A program made the translations under genes and the position numbers. Shown piece by piece: positions 23,527-31,677 of a stretch of DNA of 64,000 nt. The stretch covers positions 1-64,000 of the forward strand of contig CAKOHW010000003.1 of the NCBI GenBank assembly GCA_934086185.1, written 5' to 3'. Each line of letters begins with the position of its first letter. The first letter of the stretch is position 1. The notes under the pieces are model-generated. The model did not search any database. It saw only the letters and a list, made by a program, of their open reading frames with translations, and had not been told where the DNA came from. This stretch comes from an uncultured Bacilli bacterium (GTDB taxonomy: Bacteria > Bacillota_I > Bacilli_A > RF39 > UBA660).

Positions 23527-23742
23527 ATGGCTGAGTTTTATAGAAAAAAGAAAAAAATATGTCAAATGTGTGCTGGTAAAAGCGTAGATTATAAAGATGT
23601 CATGATTATTAATAAATATATTAATGAAAAAGGTAAAATTTTACCTAGAAGAATGACTGGTGCTTGTGCTAAACATCAAAGACATATAGCAATGCAAATT
23701 AAAAGAGCTAGATTTATGGCTTTAATACCATTTGTTAAATAA
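23527..23742 (+). CDS. rpsR: 30S ribosomal protein bS18, Cys-containing form
   Basis: Forms a heterodimer with S6 on the 30S platform. [34 protein letters not shown] is split here only by notation: the conserved blocks are [16 protein letters not shown] and [14 protein letters not shown] near residue 12 and the Cys in GACAKH indicate the zinc-type (C+) version. Length 71. AGGAGG precedes the ATG, and a terminator follows at once. Confidence 0.96.
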   Translation: MAEFYRKKKKICQMCAGKSVDYKDVMIINKYINEKGKILPRRMTGACAKHQRHIAMQIKRARFMALIPFVK

Positions 23743-23764
23743 GTATCTTATGATACTTTTTTGT
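23741..23764 (+). terminator. Rho-independent terminator
   Basis: AAGTATC (23741-23747) pairs with GATACTT (23752-23758) around TTAT, then T's. It begins within the rpsR stop codon. Confidence 0.8.
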
Positions 23765-24160
23765 ATGTTACAGTATTTGTTAGTTATGTAAAAAAGATAT
23801 GCTAGTATAATGAACTAGAATATTTAGGTATTAGTACTCTATCTCATCTATATGCTATAAAATATTATTTTAAAAATAATAAAGCTTTTATATTAAGATT
23901 TTTAAATTTTATAATAAGTGTTACATTTATTATTTTTTTCTTACAAAAGTAAAGAATAAACAATTAAAAACATTAAGTTTAATTAAAATATAATTTATTA
24001 ACTAATTAAACAAGTATCAAGTGTCAAGCTAAAAATGCTAAACATTGCTTTTTTATTTAAACATTCTATTTAATATAAATTTATTATAAAATACTTGAAT
24101 TGTGCACTTTCTTTTGTTATTATTTTTATAGATTATAGGTAAAAATAGGAGTGTGTTTTT
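23765..24160. other. Gene-free stretch upstream of the second variable surface gene
   Basis: No supported gene. A plus-strand frame open from about 23805 to 23952 (ending FIISVTFIIFFLQK) has no start codon or SD and is too short to identify; it may be a remnant. Near the end, AGGAG (24147-24151) serves the next gene. No convincing -35/-10 pair was found, although TTGTGC...TTATTAT around 24100-24122 is possible. Confidence 0.4.
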
Positions 24161-26074
24161 ATGAATAAAAAACAAAAAATTATAGTTAGTGTAGTAGGAA
24201 TTACAATAGTATTATTAGCATTATTAGGATTAACATATGCATACTTTTTAACAAGAATACAAGGAAATACTAATGAAAAAAGTATTAGTGTAACTACTGC
24301 TAATTTAGAAATAAAATATGAAGATAACAATGATATTATAACTGGTGATAGAATAGAACCAGGTACTACTTTACCTACTAAAACATTTACAGTAACAAAT
24401 AATGGTAACAATTCTGCTGATTATAGTGTAGCTCTAGTAAATATAATAAATACTTTTAATAATACAGAAGATGTTGTTTATAATTTAACTTGTACATCCT
24501 ATGATAAAAGTGGTTTCACATTAAATAATGATGGAACAGTTAGTGGAACAGAAAAAGGTTCATGCTCTGGAGTTGAAGAAACAGAATTTCCTAATTTAAA
24601 TAGTTATATAGTAACAAATAGTATTGATGTGGATATTGTTCATGTTTATATAATGACAGTAACATATAAAGAAACAGGAATAGATCAAAGTATAGATATG
24701 AATAAAACATTAGAAGCAAAGATAGATATATTTGATCCTAAATCATTAACTATACAAGGAATTGTAACAAATTCTAATGAAAATGATTATGTTGTAATTC
24801 AAAGTAAAGAACAAGAAAGTAGTATAGTAAATGGTAGTTATAAATTTATAGGAATAACTCCAGATACACATACAATAACAGTAAAAAATAGAAAAACAGC
24901 TGATATAAAAAGTGCAACATTAGATGTAGAAAAAGGAACACCATCTGTATCTGGTTCAAAAATAGTATATGATGAAGATAAAAATGTTGCTGATATGGGA
25001 ATTAGTATAAGTGGTAATACACTTACTTTAGATATAACAAAAATAACTAATCCAACACGAACTTTAAAAGATACAATACTTTTAAGTGCCAAAAAAGGTG
25101 GAGAAAATAGAACAACATTAGGTTCGACAGTAACAGAATTTACTAGTATAAGTGGAGAGAATGAAAGAGTATTAAATAATGCCCCAGACGATTATGGTAC
25201 AAGTTACTATTTTAGAGGAAATGTGCTAGATAATTATGTAACATTTGCAGATAAAACTTGGAGAATAGTTAGAATAAATGGTGATGGAACTGTAAGACTA
25301 GTACTAGATGATGTTGCAAAAGATTCGAGTGGAACAGCTATAACCACTGCATTTAATACTAATCAAGAAGATAATGCATATATAGGATATATGTATGGAA
25401 CACCAGGGAGTACAACATACGATGCAACACATAAGAATATTAATGATAGTACAATAAAAACTGCAGTAGATAAATGGTATGAAGATAATTTAAAAACAAA
25501 TTATGCAAATTATTTAGCAGATACGTTATTTTGTAACGATAAAACACTTGCCTCAAATGGAATAGGTGGAGTTGCAACACAATTAGGATATGGCTCAAAC
25601 AAAACATATTATGCTTCAACAGAAAGATTAGAATACAGTTCTGGAACAACAAGTATAATAACATCAAAACCAACATTTAAGTGTGCCGAAAGTGCAACAA
25701 ATAATTATTCGAGATTCACAGTGAGTGTTACGCCTTTATCAAATGGTAATAAAACGAATGGGGATTTAAAATATCCAATAGGACTATTAACTGCAGATGA
25801 AGTAGCATATGCAGGTGCATATAAAATTGGTAAATTAAATCAAACATATTATTTAAATAATTCATTGTTAACTATTTCTCGTCGAATTCCTACCCCAGAA
25901 TATTATGATGGTTCTCGTGCATTAGGATTGCGCTTTGAAACTCCTGGTGCTATGAGTTCATATGGTATTGGAGGTCCTTTGGCTTTCCGTCCTAGTATCA
26001 ATCTAAAGTCTGATGTATTATTATATGGTGGCGATGGGACTAGTTCAAATCCATATATAGTTAAATTAAGCTAA
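24161..26074 (+). CDS. Membrane-anchored surface protein with candidate DGR variable C-terminus
   Basis: A full-length paralog of the gene at base 1. The N-terminus has a lysine-rich start and one membrane helix (IIVSVVGITIVLLALLGLTYAYF). An extracellular beta-rich domain follows (TFTVTNNGNNSADYSVAL, similar to TasA/camelysin-like ectodomains) with Cys pairs. Residues ~190-330 include a carboxypeptidase-regulatory-like repeat (GSYKFIGITPDTHTITVKN). Then comes the DDYGTSYYFRG block, and the end is ..ISRRIP....FRPSINLKS. The final ~140 bp are GC-richer than the rest of the gene. It lies between rpsR and rplI, where Bacillus carries gdpP. SD AGGAG. Ligand-binding function is inferred. Confidence 0.8.
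   Translation: MNKKQKIIVSVVGITIVLLALLGLTYAYFLTRIQGNTNEKSISVTTANLEIKYEDNNDIITGDRIEPGTTLPTKTFTVTNNGNNSADYSVALVNIINTFNNTEDVVYNLTCTSYDKSGFTLNNDGTVSGTEKGSCSGVEETEFPNLNSYIVTNSIDVDIVHVYIMTVTYKETGIDQSIDMNKTLEAKIDIFDPKSLTIQGIVTNSNENDYVVIQSKEQESSIVNGSYKFIGITPDTHTITVKNRKTADIKSATLDVEKGTPSVSGSKIVYDEDKNVADMGISISGNTLTLDITKITNPTRTLKDTILLSAKKGGENRTTLGSTVTEFTSISGENERVLNNAPDDYGTSYYFRGNVLDNYVTFADKTWRIVRINGDGTVRLVLDDVAKDSSGTAITTAFNTNQEDNAYIGYMYGTPGSTTYDATHKNINDSTIKTAVDKWYEDNLKTNYANYLADTLFCNDKTLASNGIGGVATQLGYGSNKTYYASTERLEYSSGTTSIITSKPTFKCAESATNNYSRFTVSVTPLSNGNKTNGDLKYPIGLLTADEVAYAGAYKIGKLNQTYYLNNSLLTISRRIPTPEYYDGSRALGLRFETPGAMSSYGIGGPLAFRPSINLKSDVLLYGGDGTSSNPYIVKLS
25859..26020 (+). other. Candidate DGR variable region (VR2)
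   Basis: For 25871-26010 I count 59 G/C in 140, clearly above the surrounding gene. Arg is written CGT, CGA and CGC here, whereas AGA dominates elsewhere. Codon runs such as TAT TAT GAT GGT TCT CGT could come from mutated AAT codons. The end TTCCGTCC..AATCTAAAGTCT aligns with TTCCGTCC..ACTCTGAAGTCT of VR1. The signal is weaker than VR1 because NNT codons are normal in AT-rich genomes. Confidence 0.45.
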
Positions 26075-26138
26075 TTTATAAATAAATGATTGTCTAAAAT
26101 ATAGAAAAAGTATATTACATATTTTTTTCAGACTGTTG

Positions 26139-26176
26139 ACAAATAGGTATAAATTTTACTTATTTGTTTTTTTATT
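26139..26176 (+). terminator. Rho-independent terminator
   Basis: ACAAATAGG (26139-26147) pairs with CTTATTTGT (26159-26167) with one G-U pair, followed by a long T-run. Confidence 0.75.
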
Positions 26177-26275
26177 TTAAAGAGCAATTCAATTTTTAAA
26201 AAATATTAAACAAAGTTGCATTTACTTTTTTTAATAATATACTTTTTTTAATTTCTTTTAATTTATTAGTTATCA

Positions 26276-26284
26276 TGTTATAAT
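26276..26284 (+). promoter_or_regulatory. Extended -10 promoter of rplI-dnaB
   Basis: TG-T-TATAAT (26276-26284), a consensus extended -10 with no clear -35. AGGAGG follows, before ATG 26313. Confidence 0.6.
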
Positions 26285-26312
26285 AGACGTATGAATTTTT
26301 AGGAGGGATAAT

Positions 26313-26750
26313 ATGAAAGTTATTTTACTTAAAGATGTTAAAAAACAAGGTAAAAAGGATGATATTATAGAAGTTAGTGATGGTTATGCAAATAACTTTT
26401 TAATAAAGAATGGTCTTGCAATTAGATATACAGTAGGAAGCAAGAATAAACTTAATCATGAAATAAATGAAAGACAAAAAGAAGAAGATAAAATAGTTAA
26501 AGAATTTGAAAAAATAAAAAAAGATTTAGAAAATAAAAAAGTTGTATTTACTGTTAAATCTGGTAAAGATGGAAAAATATTTGGTACTATTAGTAGTAAA
26601 CAAATAAGTGATGAATTAAAGAAAATGGGGTATAACATAGATAAAAAAACAATTGTTATGGATCATACTATTGATACATTAGGTACACATAAAGTAGTTT
26701 TAAATGTTCATAAAAGAGTTAGTATTAATTTAACGGTTGTTGTTTGTTAG
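26313..26750 (+). CDS. rplI: 50S ribosomal protein bL9
   Basis: Binds 23S rRNA near the L1 stalk. The N-terminal domain [31 protein letters not shown] is family-typical (key residues G13, N27, F29). A long charged connecting helix and a C-terminal [15 protein letters not shown] domain follow. Length 145. AGGAGG precedes the ATG. It is followed by dnaB with overlap of the upstream region, as in Bacillus rplI-dnaC. Confidence 0.95.
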   Translation: MKVILLKDVKKQGKKDDIIEVSDGYANNFLIKNGLAIRYTVGSKNKLNHEINERQKEEDKIVKEFEKIKKDLENKKVVFTVKSGKDGKIFGTISSKQISDELKKMGYNIDKKTIVMDHTIDTLGTHKVVLNVHKRVSINLTVVVC

Positions 26751-26761
26751 GAAGTGAGAAT

Positions 26762-28108
26762 ATGGCTGAAAGAAAGATGCCACAAAATTTAGAGGCAGAA
26801 ATGTCTATAATTGGTTCTTGTTTTTTGAGTACATATGCTTTAGATAAAGTTTGTGAAGAAGTAACAAATGATATGTTTTATAGTGAAGCAAATAAAAAAA
26901 TATTTGAAGCAATAAATGAATTACATAAGAATAAAATACCTCTTGATTCTACAACATTAATTAATGAAGTTGAAAAGCGTGAAAATATTAATTCTATTGG
27001 TGGAGTAGAATATTTGAGTGAGGTAATAGATTCAGTTATTACTGCTGCTAATATAGATTATTATATTGATATTGTTAGAGAAAAAGCTTTAAGAAGAAAG
27101 TTAATAGAAGTTAGTACAAGTATTACTACAAGTGCTTTTGATGAAGAAAGTGAAACTAATGATATTATAGATAACGCTGAAAAGAATATTTTTAGTGTTA
27201 CTAAGGCACGTAAGGCTGGAGAGTTTAAAATTATTAGTGATGTAATGAAATCTACTCAAAAAAGATTAGAAGAACTTGCTAAAAATGATAAAGAAATTAC
27301 AGGAATATCTACTGGTTTTTATGATTTTGATAAATTAACAAGTGGTTTACATGAAAATGAATTAATTATTATAGCAGCACGTCCAGCAATGGGTAAAACT
27401 GCTTTTGCAGTTAATTTGGCAGTTAATGCTGCTTTAAATAGTAATAAGAATGTTGCTTTATTCAATCTGGAAATGAGTGCTGAACAACTAGCAATGCGTA
27501 TGATTTCAGCACAAGGAAGTATTGATCAAAATAAGTTAAAAACTGGTAAATTAGAACATAATGATTGGAAAAAAGTAAATGAAGCAATGAGTGAACTTGC
27601 CAATACTAATTTGTTTATTGAGGATGCATCTGGAATATCTGTTTCAGAAATAAGAGCAAAATGTAGACGTTTGGCTACACAAGGTAATGGCTTAGGATTA
27701 GTTGTAATAGATTATTTACAGTTAATTGAGGGAAGTAGTAGATATGCTGGAAATAGACAACAAGAAGTATCTGAAATCTCACGTTCTTTAAAAACTATGG
27801 CTATGGAACTTAATGTGCCAGTAATAGCACTTGCACAATTATCTCGTAGTGTTGAATTACGTGAAAATAAAAGACCAATTATGAGTGATTTAAGGGAATC
27901 AGGTTCTATTGAACAAGATGCGGATATAGTAGCATTTCTTTATAGAGATGATTATTATAATAAGAGTGCTCAAGAACAAACTAATATTAGTGTTACTGAG
28001 TTAATTGTTGGAAAACACCGTAATGGTAATACTGGTACTATTGAATTATTGTTTGAAAGAAATATGAGTAATTTTAGAAATTATTTAAAGAAAGCCGAAG
28101 AAAGTTAA
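26762..28108 (+). CDS. dnaB: Replicative DNA helicase
   Basis: A hexameric 5'-3' helicase of the replisome. The N-terminal domain (MPQNLEAEMSIIGSCFL; SLEAE-type) is followed by a RecA-like core: Walker A AARPAMGKTAF near residue 213, LFNLEMSAEQLAMRM, Walker B VVIDYLQLI and the DLRESGSIEQDADIV..LYRDDYY motif. 448 residues from ATG 26762, with AGGAAGTGAG as SD; the TTG at 26744 is upstream of this SD. Confidence 0.97.
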   Translation: MAERKMPQNLEAEMSIIGSCFLSTYALDKVCEEVTNDMFYSEANKKIFEAINELHKNKIPLDSTTLINEVEKRENINSIGGVEYLSEVIDSVITAANIDYYIDIVREKALRRKLIEVSTSITTSAFDEESETNDIIDNAEKNIFSVTKARKAGEFKIISDVMKSTQKRLEELAKNDKEITGISTGFYDFDKLTSGLHENELIIIAARPAMGKTAFAVNLAVNAALNSNKNVALFNLEMSAEQLAMRMISAQGSIDQNKLKTGKLEHNDWKKVNEAMSELANTNLFIEDASGISVSEIRAKCRRLATQGNGLGLVVIDYLQLIEGSSRYAGNRQQEVSEISRSLKTMAMELNVPVIALAQLSRSVELRENKRPIMSDLRESGSIEQDADIVAFLYRDDYYNKSAQEQTNISVTELIVGKHRNGNTGTIELLFERNMSNFRNYLKKAEES

Positions 28109-28117
28109 GGTGAATAA

Positions 28118-29641
28118 ATGAATACTTTTAATAGAATTATGGGGGTTGCTATAACATTTTTTATAAGTGTAATTGTGTTTTTTATGGGAGTTAAGGTTAA
28201 AGCTGAAGGTACACCTAATAGTTTGTTTTTAGTATATTTAAATGGTGATAAATTAGGGTTGATAGATAATAAACAAGAACTTTTAGATTTAATTGATAAA
28301 GAACAAAGTGAACTAAAAAATAAGTATGATGTAGATAAAGTGTATCCACCTAGTGGTTTAGATATACAAAGTGTATTAACTTATGATAATGATGTTAAAT
28401 CTGTTCAATCCATTTATGATGAAATTAAAGATAAGGAACCTTTTACTATTAGTGGTTATAAAGTAACTATTATACCTGGTGATGATGTAGTAAGAAATGA
28501 GGGAGAAGAAAGTACTGAGGAACGCAAAACTATTGTATTAAATGTTTTGAGAAAGAAAGATTTTGAAGAAGGTTTTTATAATACTGTTGCTGCATTTGTT
28601 GGTACTGAAGAATTAGAAAGGTATAAAAATAATACTCAATTAGAAGTCGTTGAAACTGGTTCTACAATAAAAAATGTGTATTGGAAAGAAGATATAAAAA
28701 TAAAAAAAGATTATTTGAGTACTGAAGAGTATATATATACTAATAGTAGTGATATAAGTAAATATTTATTATTTGGTACTTTAAAAGATGGACCTAAATA
28801 TACTGTTAAAGATGGAGACAATATTAAGAGTGTTGCAACCGCTAATAATTTAAACGTTGACGAATTTTTAGTTGCTAATCCAGAGTTTTCTAATGCAAAT
28901 GTATTATTAACTGCTGGTCAAAAAGTTAATACTGCACTTATTTCACCTTTAGTAAATATAGTTTATGAAGTTCAAAAAATAGAAGATGTTGAAGTTCCAT
29001 ATGAAACTGAATATCAGGATGATGATACTAGTTATCAAGGAACTAATGAAACTTTACAAGAAGGAGTTAATGGAGAGGCAAGAGTAACAGAAGAAATTCA
29101 ATATATTAACGGTGAAATTCAAGGACTATATATTAGTAATTCTAGAGATTTATCACCATCGGTGAGCAAGATAGTAAAAAGAGGTACAAAATCTTACGCA
29201 AGTAGCGATGGGCCATATGTTTATTATGACAAACCTTTAACTAATGATTCATGGCAATGGCCTACTATAAGTCCATATATTATTACAAGTCACTTATCAT
29301 GGCGTTGGGGAAGAATGCATGAAGGAATAGATATTTCTGGTTGTGGATATGGATCTCCAATTTACTCAGTTGCAGATGGTGTTGTAAGTGAAGCAGGTTA
29401 TTATTCTTCTAATGGTAATTATGTTGTTGTAAGTCATGGTAATGATTATTATACTATTTATATGCATTTAGCAAAATATATTGTAAGTGTAGGACAAAAT
29501 GTTAGTAAAGGTCAACAAGTAGGTACTATGGGAAATTCAGGAAGAAGTACTGGTACTCATTTACATTTAGGTGTATTTAAAGGATATCCTTATAGAGGAG
29601 GAACTGTTTTAGATCCATGTAACAGTATATTTAAATGTTAG
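28118..29641 (+). CDS. LysM / G5 / M23-peptidase cell-wall endopeptidase
   Basis: Exported peptidoglycan hydrolase. A signal or anchor segment (AITFFISVIVFFMGVKVKA) is followed by an unrecognised region, a LysM (YTVKDGDNIKSVATANNLN, ~residue 230), a G5-like domain (VEVPYETEYQDDD..GVNGEARVTEEIQYINGE) and a C-terminal M23 domain. The M23 zinc ligands are seen as HEGIDISG (HxxxD) and THLHLG. The domain order resembles sporulation and septal M23 proteins of Firmicutes. It follows dnaB by 9 bases, and its stop overlaps walJ. Division or sporulation role is inferred. Confidence 0.88.
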   Translation: MNTFNRIMGVAITFFISVIVFFMGVKVKAEGTPNSLFLVYLNGDKLGLIDNKQELLDLIDKEQSELKNKYDVDKVYPPSGLDIQSVLTYDNDVKSVQSIYDEIKDKEPFTISGYKVTIIPGDDVVRNEGEESTEERKTIVLNVLRKKDFEEGFYNTVAAFVGTEELERYKNNTQLEVVETGSTIKNVYWKEDIKIKKDYLSTEEYIYTNSSDISKYLLFGTLKDGPKYTVKDGDNIKSVATANNLNVDEFLVANPEFSNANVLLTAGQKVNTALISPLVNIVYEVQKIEDVEVPYETEYQDDDTSYQGTNETLQEGVNGEARVTEEIQYINGEIQGLYISNSRDLSPSVSKIVKRGTKSYASSDGPYVYYDKPLTNDSWQWPTISPYIITSHLSWRWGRMHEGIDISGCGYGSPIYSVADGVVSEAGYYSSNGNYVVVSHGNDYYTIYMHLAKYIVSVGQNVSKGQQVGTMGNSGRSTGTHLHLGVFKGYPYRGGTVLDPCNSIFKC

Positions 29642-30399
29642 TTAGTGTTTTGGCAAGTGGTTCTAAAGGAAATACTACTTTGGTACAAACTAAGAAATTA
29701 AATATTTTAATTGATGCTGGTATGAATATGAAATATATTAAAGAAAGATTAAGTGAATTTAATCTTTCTCCTGATGATATAGATTATATATTTTTAACAC
29801 ATACACATAAAGATCATATAGGGGCATTAGAAATATTTTTAAAGAAATACAATCCTATTTTATGTTTAGGAGCAAAAATGATTGATGATTTAGATTTTTT
29901 AGATAGCTATGATAATATTTTAATATTAGATAGTATATTAGAGTTAGAAGATATTATAGTAAGAACTATAAAGACTAGTCATGATACTAGTGAATCATTT
30001 GGTTATGTATTTACAAGTGATAGTTCTTCGTTGGTGTATATAACAGATACGGGTTATATTAATGCAAAATATTTTAATAAATTGAAAAATAAAACTATGT
30101 ATGTTATGGAAAGTAATCATGATGTAGAAATGTTGATGCATGGTAATAGACCACAATGGTTAAAACAACGTATTTTAAGTGATAAAGGACATTTATCAAA
30201 TCAATCTTCCGCTTTCTATTTATCTAAATTGATAGGTGATAATACTAAGTATGTTGTTTTGGCACATTTAAGTCAAGATAATAATACACCTTTAATTGCT
30301 ATAGATACTTTAAAATCAGTTTTAAAAGAATATGGAGTTGATTTTAGTAATTATAGTGTTGCTAAACAAAATGAAAAAACGGAGAATTTTAATATATGA
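29635..30399 (+). CDS. walJ: MBL-fold metallohydrolase WalJ (YycJ)
   Basis: Metallo-beta-lactamase-fold protein linked to coordination of cell division and replication in Firmicutes. It shows VLASGSKGNTTLVQ, LIDAGMN and the metal motif THTHKDHIGALE (HxHxDH), then ITDTGY and SNHDVEML. Length 254. The start overlaps the M23 stop by 7 bases, and the end overlaps rlmH (ATGA). walRK and walHI, the usual upstream genes, are not in the window. Confidence 0.88.
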   Translation: MLVSVLASGSKGNTTLVQTKKLNILIDAGMNMKYIKERLSEFNLSPDDIDYIFLTHTHKDHIGALEIFLKKYNPILCLGAKMIDDLDFLDSYDNILILDSILELEDIIVRTIKTSHDTSESFGYVFTSDSSSLVYITDTGYINAKYFNKLKNKTMYVMESNHDVEMLMHGNRPQWLKQRILSDKGHLSNQSSAFYLSKLIGDNTKYVVLAHLSQDNNTPLIAIDTLKSVLKEYGVDFSNYSVAKQNEKTENFNI

Positions 30400-30830
30400 T
30401 AAAAGTAATATGTGTTGGAAAATTAAAAGAAAAGTATGTAAGTGAATTTGTTAATGATTATTTAAATAGAATTAATAAATATCATAAAATAAATTTAATT
30501 GAGTTAAAAGATAGTGGTATTGAGAGTGAAGGAATTAGTATTCTTAAAAATATTAGTAATAAGGAATTTGTAGTTACTTTAGAAATAGAAGGTAATAAAT
30601 TAAATAGTGTAGAGTTTAGCAAAAAGATAGATAATTGGTTAATGAATTATAGTGATATAACTTTTGTAATTGGTGGTTCTAATGGAATTGATAATGATGT
30701 TAAGAATAGATCAAATTATTCATTATCATTTAGTGATATGACTTTTCCACATGGAGTATTTAGAGGAATATTATTAGAACAGATTTATAGAAGTTTTAAA
30801 ATATTAAATAATGAAACTTATCATAAGTAG
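30396..30830 (+). CDS. rlmH: 23S rRNA (pseudouridine1915-N3)-methyltransferase
   Basis: SPOUT methyltransferase acting on helix 69 of 23S rRNA. Conserved blocks are MIKVICVGKLKEKY, FVIGGSNGID and FPHGVFRGILLEQIYRSFKI, ending NNETYHK. At 144 residues it is slightly shorter than the usual ~159. It is coupled to walJ by a 4-base overlap, the conserved Firmicutes pairing. Confidence 0.95.
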   Translation: MIKVICVGKLKEKYVSEFVNDYLNRINKYHKINLIELKDSGIESEGISILKNISNKEFVVTLEIEGNKLNSVEFSKKIDNWLMNYSDITFVIGGSNGIDNDVKNRSNYSLSFSDMTFPHGVFRGILLEQIYRSFKILNNETYHK

Positions 30831-30838
30831 GTGATGTA

Positions 30839-31501
30839 ATGCATATAGGTAATGATTGGGATATTGTTTTAAAAGATATATTTGAATCGGAAAAATTCAA
30901 AAATTTAATAATTAGAGTAAATGAAGAATATAGACGTGATACTTGTTTTCCAATAAAACAAAACGTATTTAATGCTATTAAATTAACACCATATAAAGAT
31001 GTTAAAGTTGTAATAGTTGGACAGGATCCATATCATGGAGTAGGTGAGGCTCATGGATTATCATTTAGTGTTTTGTGTCCTAAGCTACCACCTAGTTTAC
31101 AAAATATTTATAAAGAATTATATGATGATTTAGGCATTGTTCCTAGTAAAAAAGGTGATTTAACTTGTTGGGCTAAAGAAGGAGTTTTACTATTAAATAG
31201 TGTATTAACGGTTAAAAAAGATTGTCCAGCAAGCCATAAAAATTTGGGCTGGCAAGATTTTACAGATGAAATTATTAAAAGAATCGAAAAAAAAGATGAT
31301 GTTGTAGTTTATATTTTGTGGGGTAATTTTGCTAAAGGTAAGAAAGAATTGATTACTAATCCTAAACATTATGTTATTGAAAGTGCACATCCTAGTCCTT
31401 TTAGTGCTAGATATGGCTTTTTTGGAAGCAGACCATTTAGTAGAACTAATGAAATTTTAGAACGTAATGGTAAAGAAAAAATTGATTGGGAAGTTAAATA
31501 A
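30839..31501 (+). CDS. ung: Uracil-DNA glycosylase
   Basis: Removes uracil from DNA, starting base-excision repair. The catalytic motif VGQDPYHG (Asp63), LLLNSVLTV, LWGNFAKGKK and HPSPFSARYGFFG (catalytic His) are all present. 220 residues, normal for family 1. It follows rlmH by 8 bases with GGTGAT as SD; a terminator overlaps the 3' end. Confidence 0.97.
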   Translation: MHIGNDWDIVLKDIFESEKFKNLIIRVNEEYRRDTCFPIKQNVFNAIKLTPYKDVKVVIVGQDPYHGVGEAHGLSFSVLCPKLPPSLQNIYKELYDDLGIVPSKKGDLTCWAKEGVLLLNSVLTVKKDCPASHKNLGWQDFTDEIIKRIEKKDDVVVYILWGNFAKGKKELITNPKHYVIESAHPSPFSARYGFFGSRPFSRTNEILERNGKEKIDWEVK

Positions 31502-31512
31502 CTTCTCTTTTT
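31490..31512 (+). terminator. Rho-independent terminator
   Basis: GAAGTT (31490-31495), AAAT loop, AACTTC (31500-31505), then T's. It closes the rplI-to-ung gene run. Confidence 0.75.
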
Positions 31513-31643
31513 GTATATTTGAGTGTAAATTGATAGTGTAAATCTAGTTTCAACTTATTGAAAATAAATGTGTAAAGTAATATATTTATAGTAGCAAGAA
31601 TAAAATATTGCTAAGGGTTGGTTAGTTTAGCACTAATTCGTTC

Positions 31644-31677
31644 AAAAAAAGAGTAGCTTTAATAGTTACTCTTTTTT
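31644..31677 (-). terminator. Terminator of the LtaS-like gene
   Basis: On the minus strand AAAAAAGAGTAAC pairs with GCTACTCTTTTTTT (plus 31644-31676). The arm covers the stop codon. It is probably active in both directions. Confidence 0.7.

Noticed and set aside
31513..31643. Possible small RNA between ung and the LtaS-like gene
   Set aside because: Only short imperfect repeats (AGCAA/TTGCT and TTAGT/ACTAA) without a promoter-terminator pair; nothing supportable.
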